Shown here: piece by piece, positions 59,494 to 64,000 of the stretch
How positions within the stretch are numbered: the stretch's first letter is position 1
Layout: every line of letters starts with the position of its first letter
NCBI GenBank assembly: GCA_020055645.1
Contig: CM034546.1
Span: forward strand, 14,322,001 to 14,386,000
From: Tomocerus qinae
Taxonomy: Eukaryota; Arthropoda; Collembola; Entomobryomorpha; Tomoceridae
Direction of reading: 5' to 3'
DNA: 64,000 nucleotides
Notes under the pieces: generated by a model
The model's database searches: none
What the model saw: only the letters and a program-made list of their open reading frames with translations
Told to the model about the DNA's origin: nothing
Made by a program: the position numbers and the translations under genes

Positions 59494-60130
59494 TCAAAAA
59501 CTATTTAGTTTTGAAAAATTCAGATAAAAAGCCTCATTAATCCCTCCAGAAAATAAGTGGTACATTAAATAGATATGGCAACTCTTTATTCTCCACAGGG
59601 ACGTGTTATCACTGTTCTGCGTATCGTCCAGACATCCTTTTTCAAGGACGTAATCCTTTAATTTGGCGTGGAGCTGTATCCGGGCCCGCGGTCTGGGATC
59701 CAACCTAACCAATACTCGCCCTCGTCTACTGGGCGTTTGGCGTCCACGTCGGGGCGGAGGCTCAGGTGTACGCTGCAGAGGGGGCGGATTGGGCTGCGGA
59801 GGAGTAAGGGCAGCAACTCTTTCGGCTAAAAGTGATGGGCTAGGAGCCCAATCCATCCGATGATCTTCCGGATCACCTGGTCCCCTGGGCGGATCTTCTG
59901 CAGGTCCCCTAGGCGGATCTTCTGCAGGTCCCCTAGGCGGATCTTCTGCAGGTCCCAGGCGGATCTTCTGCAGGTCCCCTAGGCGGATCTTCTGCCAGTT
60001 CCCGTGGCGGCTTAGCGGGATCATCCCCCTCCTCAGGCCCTCTTGGCGGATCAAATGCAGGGGCCTCAGCTCCCCTCAAAAGCCCCTGTTTAGGCGATTT
60101 CGTCGCCTGGTCATACTCACCAAACCATCA
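59494..60130 (-). pseudogene. Proline-rich protein with DPPRGPAE repeats, frameshifted
   Basis: From about 60128 the frame reads FGEYDQATKSPKQG, then acidic PPRGPEEGDDPAKPP, then 24-bp units each encoding DPPRGPAE. One unit at about 59951-59960 is two bases short and shifts the frame. The downstream frame keeps the repeat, then an Arg/Pro-rich segment (RRGRQTPSRRGRVLVRLDPR) and a C-terminal part (HAKLKDYVLEKGCLDD). It is GC-rich relative to its neighbours. There is no recognised domain; a structural or gag-like protein of a mobile element is possible. Confidence 0.35.
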
Positions 60131-60190
60131 CCCCTGATGCCAGCAACGCTGACATTCCAACGGCAACAGCCTCTACTGGAATAATGTACA

Positions 60191-60574
60191 TTAACAAATA
60201 TTATTATCGTGTACCGGGCTTTCCAGACGAACAGACGGACAAAGTATTCGCATACAGAGAAGATGAACTTCTCTGAATAAATGTGTAATTTTCACTAACA
60301 AAATTGGACTTTTTCTACCACAAAAAATACTTTTTAATGTACAATTGATGAGAGCTATTGTGGGTGTTGAAGCGGTATCTGCTGCTAATATTGATTCTGT
60401 TGCTGCTGCTGCAGTTGTTGATTTTGCTGCGGCTGCTGTTATTGATTTGGTTGTTGTAACTGTTGTGGGACATTGCTGCTCGATCCAGTTCCATGGCTCA
60501 CAAGTCAGGCCTGACCAGCTGGCGATCCATCGGACACAGTCCTCACAATTGAGTTGGTGCTTACAATTACTCAT
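60191..60574 (-). CDS. Unidentified Cys/Trp and Ala/Thr-rich ORF
   Basis: An ATG-started frame of 127 codons. The N-terminus has CKHQLNCEDCVRWIASW and LTCEPWNWIEQQC, a compact Cys/Trp cluster that might bind metal. A low-complexity Ala/Thr stretch follows (TKSITAAAAKSTTAAAATES). The last third looks random. No signal peptide. A real short protein may end earlier through splicing. Family not recognised. Confidence 0.3.
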   Translation of the reverse strand: MSNCKHQLNCEDCVRWIASWSGLTCEPWNWIEQQCPTTVTTTKSITAAAAKSTTAAAATESILAADTASTPTIALINCTLKSIFCGRKSPILLVKITHLFREVHLLCMRILCPSVRLESPVHDNNIC

Positions 60575-60919
60575 CGTCTACAAATTCTTAATTGATTCTT
60601 TGTACAACTGATTGGTTAGTTACTTTATTCTACTGTTCAATGCCTGACTTTCGGGGTCCAATTAGATGACTGTCTGGTGATCTTCGAATTTCTATTGACA
60701 TGAATTATCTCTCATCAAAAGTGATTCTGCAAAAATATGACTTACGTCGAATAAACAAAAGTCTATACTGGAGACTGTCGATTATCTTCAAAATCATAAG
60801 AAAAGTGAGAGGCTAATAATAATCAATTCGGGAGTAAGTGAAAAAAACTGTGTGACACAGCACAAACTGTGTGATGTGAGACACAGCACACAGTAAGAAA
60901 ATGAGTAGAGAAGAATTGA

Positions 60920-60984
60920 GGATGGCAAATAGAACTGTCTGTCCACTTCTATTTGCCATCCACAATCTACAATTGTGGATGGCA
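60920..60984. other. Two overlapping, mutually exclusive hairpins
   Basis: GGATGGCAAATAGAA (60920-60934) pairs perfectly with TTCTATTTGCCATCC (60947-60961). TGCCATCCACAAT (60954-60966) pairs perfectly with ATTGTGGATGGCA (60972-60984). The two stems share 60954-60961, so only one can form at a time. Confidence 0.75.
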
Positions 60985-61100
60985 TTTAATATTTATTCAT
61001 TTTATTTCAGGCATTCAATTTTACTCTTGTGGATTCACAAATAAGTTCATAATCTAAATAACACATCATTCATAACAAATAGATAGTACTTAGTACTACA

Positions 61101-61334
61101 TTAAGCATGGATGACTTTATTTAAGTTAGCTTTAGAGACAACTCCTGAGCACTTTAGTTTCCTGACGGGTGACAGCTTATTCCAGCGAGCAAAAAACCGC
61201 CTTGTAGCAGGAGGTAATTTTTGTAGATATTTAGTAGTTTGTAGGTATGGCATATAGATTACGTTCTCTTCATATTCTAACGTCAGTTCGTATCTTTCGT
61301 ATCTTCGAGCATAGAGTTGTAAACTTGTATTCAT
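61101..61334 (-). CDS. Possible terminal exon within the right inverted repeat
   Basis: A C/T-rich tract ending CATAG precedes the frame, like a 3' splice site. The product starts MNTSLQLYARRYERYELTLE and continues with PPATRRFFARWNKLSPVRKL, ending NKVIHA. It is basic and looks coding. The left repeat copy at 56.0-56.26 kb has a broken version. An ORF upstream on the same strand (61648-61403, ending TAELWRRVVADPQGY) may be an earlier exon. Family unknown. Confidence 0.35.
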   Translation of the reverse strand: MNTSLQLYARRYERYELTLEYEENVIYMPYLQTTKYLQKLPPATRRFFARWNKLSPVRKLKCSGVVSKANLNKVIHA

Positions 61335-61475
61335 ACCCTATGGACAGTAGAGGGGAGAATACGGGGGAAGGGGGGAAGTGGGAGTAAGTGGTTGGTTTGG
61401 GGTCAATAACCTTGGGGGTCGGCCACCACCCTGCGCCAAAGTTCCGCAGTGAGCAGATGTGGAGGTTTTGTCTCT
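61258..61475 (-). repeat. Right copy of a 5-kb-spaced inverted repeat
   Basis: Reverse complement of the segment at 56010-56258, with scattered indels. The two copies bracket the unidentified minus-strand segments. Similarity does not extend outward from either copy as far as I can read. Confidence 0.65.
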
Positions 61476-61649
61476 ATACCGCCAATTAACCGTTCTCTCT
61501 TTAACCGTCTGTGGCAACATGTGGCGCCTAATAGAAGAAAGTAAATCCCCTCCGAGTAAATCAAACGCCGAAATGGCATTTTTTGACAGTGCAACTCACT
61601 GCTCCTGTTGTGATGTACCATTTTCTTCCGAAACGGGGAAACTCTCATT

Positions 61650-62643
61650 CGTTTGAAAATGATCCAGTCACTGGTATTGTTATTGATGGAAAGATGAAAG
61701 GGGCGAGCTGAAACCCAAAGTCACAGCAAAGGCCAAAATTCAGTTTATATTTCTACGCTGGGGGAATAATGATTTACATTTAATCATTTCTGCATTGACA
61801 AAGCGCCACAAAGTTTCAATCATACCAATTACTTCACAATTGTTTATGGCAATTGAAATTAATGACGTTTTAAGGATTTTAGATTCTTACAGATTTTTAT
61901 GCGCGTCGTTATCCGACAGCACTAAAACAGTACCAGAAAATGGAGCTGATAAATTTCGACTTACTAAATATTAGCGAAACACAGAATATAGAAAACTATT
62001 GAGAAAAATTCCCCATTCCATACAGTTGTTTTACCAGCATGGACAAATATCAAGAAATGACAGTGCCACCGATAAGTACGTTTTATCTTGCGCGCAGGAA
62101 GACTACGTGTACGTTCAGTCAAAATTTTCTTCATTTCGTTCTTCATTTACGTGAAATTTGTTTATTTTACAACCTTTTGGTTGTAACCCCGCTTGGAAAT
62201 TGTCTTGGAAACGAAATATTTAAAATTTTAATATTGACTTTCGTCATTATTATAGTCTTCTCGGGCTAAGTATTGATCTGGCTTTAAAAGCCACTAATGC
62301 TAAATTAAAAACAGTTCAATCAATCAACATCGTAAAGTTAAGTTAAGGGCTACTCGAAGAAGGTTAACTTTGTCGCAAAACGTCACATTCGTGCAAATAA
62401 TCCCACGTCAGAGTTAAAAATTGGTACTCAATCCTAAAGGGTAAAAAAGGCTTATTTAAATATTAACACCGCTAATGTGTGAAAACAATACACCATTATA
62501 TAGGGTTTGCCCCTATATTGGTTGAATGTAATTATAGGATTTAGATGTTGAAATTCATTTCTACGGGATAAAAGAATATGGCGAATTTAAATATGGACAC
62601 CACTATAGTGTGAAAATATTACCCCGCTTTAGAGGGGGCTAAC
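61650..62643. other. Intergenic, no gene seen
   Basis: No supported gene. Short ORFs at 61964-62146 and 62039-62269 lie on opposite strands without domain character. Confidence 0.4.
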
Positions 62644-62793
62644 CTACAATATGACCACCAAAGTGGCCAAAATGGTCTAAATCTACAATATGACCACCCA
62701 AGTATCCAAAATGGTCTAAACCTACAATATGACCATCCAAGTCTCCAAAATGGTCTAAACTTACAATACCACCCACCCAAGTGGACAAAATGT
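62644..62793. repeat. 39-bp tandem repeat
   Basis: Nearly four copies of a 39-bp unit beginning CTACAATATGACCACC and ending CAAAATGGTCTAAA. The last copy is diverged and truncated. Confidence 0.85.
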
Positions 62794-64000
62794 CAAACCA
62801 CCAAGGAAACCCTTGTGAAAATTTGTTTGGAAATATTTATAACTTGGGAATAGGCCCAATATCCAAAATTAGCACTGTCACTAATTTGCGCACTAAGCAG
62901 ATTTGCGCACTAGGCTCTAGCATTAGATACAATTTTAAAAATGAAGATACTGTATACTGCTCTTCTTCTCGTTGGCAGCTGTCTGGATTTTTTTAAATGT
63001 TTTGAAGAGCCAAACAAAAGGCTAGATACCAAAAGAGGTCCTAACTGCTCAACGCAGCTTTAAAAAAAGGTTTTACTTTCCAAACATTGTATTCAGCGAG
63101 TTCTTCCGCGGCTAGCAGAGCACGTTAAAGAAGTCCCAATGTCTAAAACGATGCTTGAATCCATTATACACTATTTATAGTGACATTGCGATGTGTGTAT
63201 CCATCATACGTTGATGAAATATCGGGAAACATTATTATGCCAGTTGATCATTTTTAAAAGTGTTTCAACTACTAGGAAGATTTATTAAGTATGACGGAGT
63301 TATGGTTGCCGTAAATACAGTCTGCTAACAACTGACTAGGTGGTTACATAACTATAGCTGGCTTTTACGTAACCTGCCTGTCTAATGGTTCTATGCATCA
63401 TTATCCAGATCAGATTATCAGACTTAAGAAACGAACTTTATTCGTCGATTCAATTTTCAAAAGAAGAATGTGAAGTTGCACTAACAGAGACTTCATATTT
63501 TCATGCCAACAAAATTTTTGATTATCAAGAAAGAGATGACAGGCAAATTTCGGTTAAACGATGGTCAACTTAATTTGGTGGTGTAAAGCAATATGATTTG
63601 AATATAGAATATGTTGTTTCAAGTAACGGAATGGACATTTAAGATTTGACAACTAAAATTCTCACACATTTTTTGCAAATAGCAGCACAATGTTTGTATC
63701 AGAATAGGTTCGGGCAAATTGGAATCTATTATCGATATTGAAACTTCAAAAGTAGAATTGCGTTTATCGGTGAAACTATTGGCAATTTACGGTTATCCAA
63801 ACAATACTGTATTTATTCGTGGACAGTCAAAATCTCAATATGAGCCTAATTTTAACGCTGGAAGAACACAGATGTTAGTATATTGTAGTATAGATAGTGA
63901 GTAGTATTTAGGGGATATAAAGGCAAATGCATAAAGAGTAATTTATATAGATTCCCACAAATCGCATGGTAAAACAGTTCGACATATATTTAGCAATTTG
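62794..64000. other. Intergenic, no gene seen
   Basis: Short plus-strand ORFs at 63385-63573 and 63719-63904 could be fragments of a larger decayed gene (for example KSQYEPNFNAGRTQMLVYC), but I cannot assign a family. Confidence 0.35.

Overview
This window looks like nuclear DNA of a hexapod. It is AT-rich, its genes have short GT-AG introns, and it carries gustatory-receptor-like and divergent ionotropic-receptor-like genes, a C2H2 zinc-finger gene and many small hAT-type transposons. A springtail (Collembola) is my best guess from the chemoreceptor style; that is inference, because no rRNA or marker gene is present. All exon joins come from reading splice sites and phases by eye.

Layout. 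0-8.3 kb: two tandem gustatory-receptor-like genes (the second frameshifted) inside a segmental duplication whose third copy has no receptor. 8.6-10 kb: a five-exon Rab-like gene whose five GTP-binding motifs are all degenerate, with a possible alternative exon. 10.9-14 kb: a 14-finger C2H2 protein. 15.4-20.5 kb: transposons, including a 2.8-kb hAT-type foldback element filled with inverted 22-bp arrays and a 1.1-kb foldback element. 20.9-21.8 kb: a profilin with a signal peptide. 22.8-28.4 kb: two ionotropic-receptor-like genes on the minus strand, one split by a 245-bp MITE with an 8-bp target duplication and the other frameshifted. 28.7-31.2 kb: more hAT MITEs and a foldback element.

32.5-43.2 kb: the most unusual block. 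Three paralogous three-exon genes on the minus strand encode secreted cysteine-rich proteins. Each carries two successive cysteine patterns of the CS-alpha-beta (defensin-like) type, one in exon 2 and one in exon 3. Remnants of a fourth copy lie between the first two. Only the gene at 42.3-43.2 kb is fully intact as read. 47.9-50.3 kb: a third ionotropic-receptor-like gene on the plus strand, interrupted by two in-frame TAA codons but no frameshift. 51-64 kb: poorly recognised material, with the 3' end of an unknown multi-exon gene, half of a BIR-like domain, short exon-like segments on the minus strand between inverted repeats 5 kb apart, a proline-rich repeat protein, overlapping hairpins and small tandem repeats.

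The gene content fits an environmental-interface neighbourhood (taste/smell receptors plus secreted, possibly defensive, peptides) undergoing tandem duplication, decay and heavy transposon insertion. Several genes carry one- or two-base indels, some in homopolymers, so either pseudogene density is high or the assembly has residual base errors. Reads or transcripts would decide.
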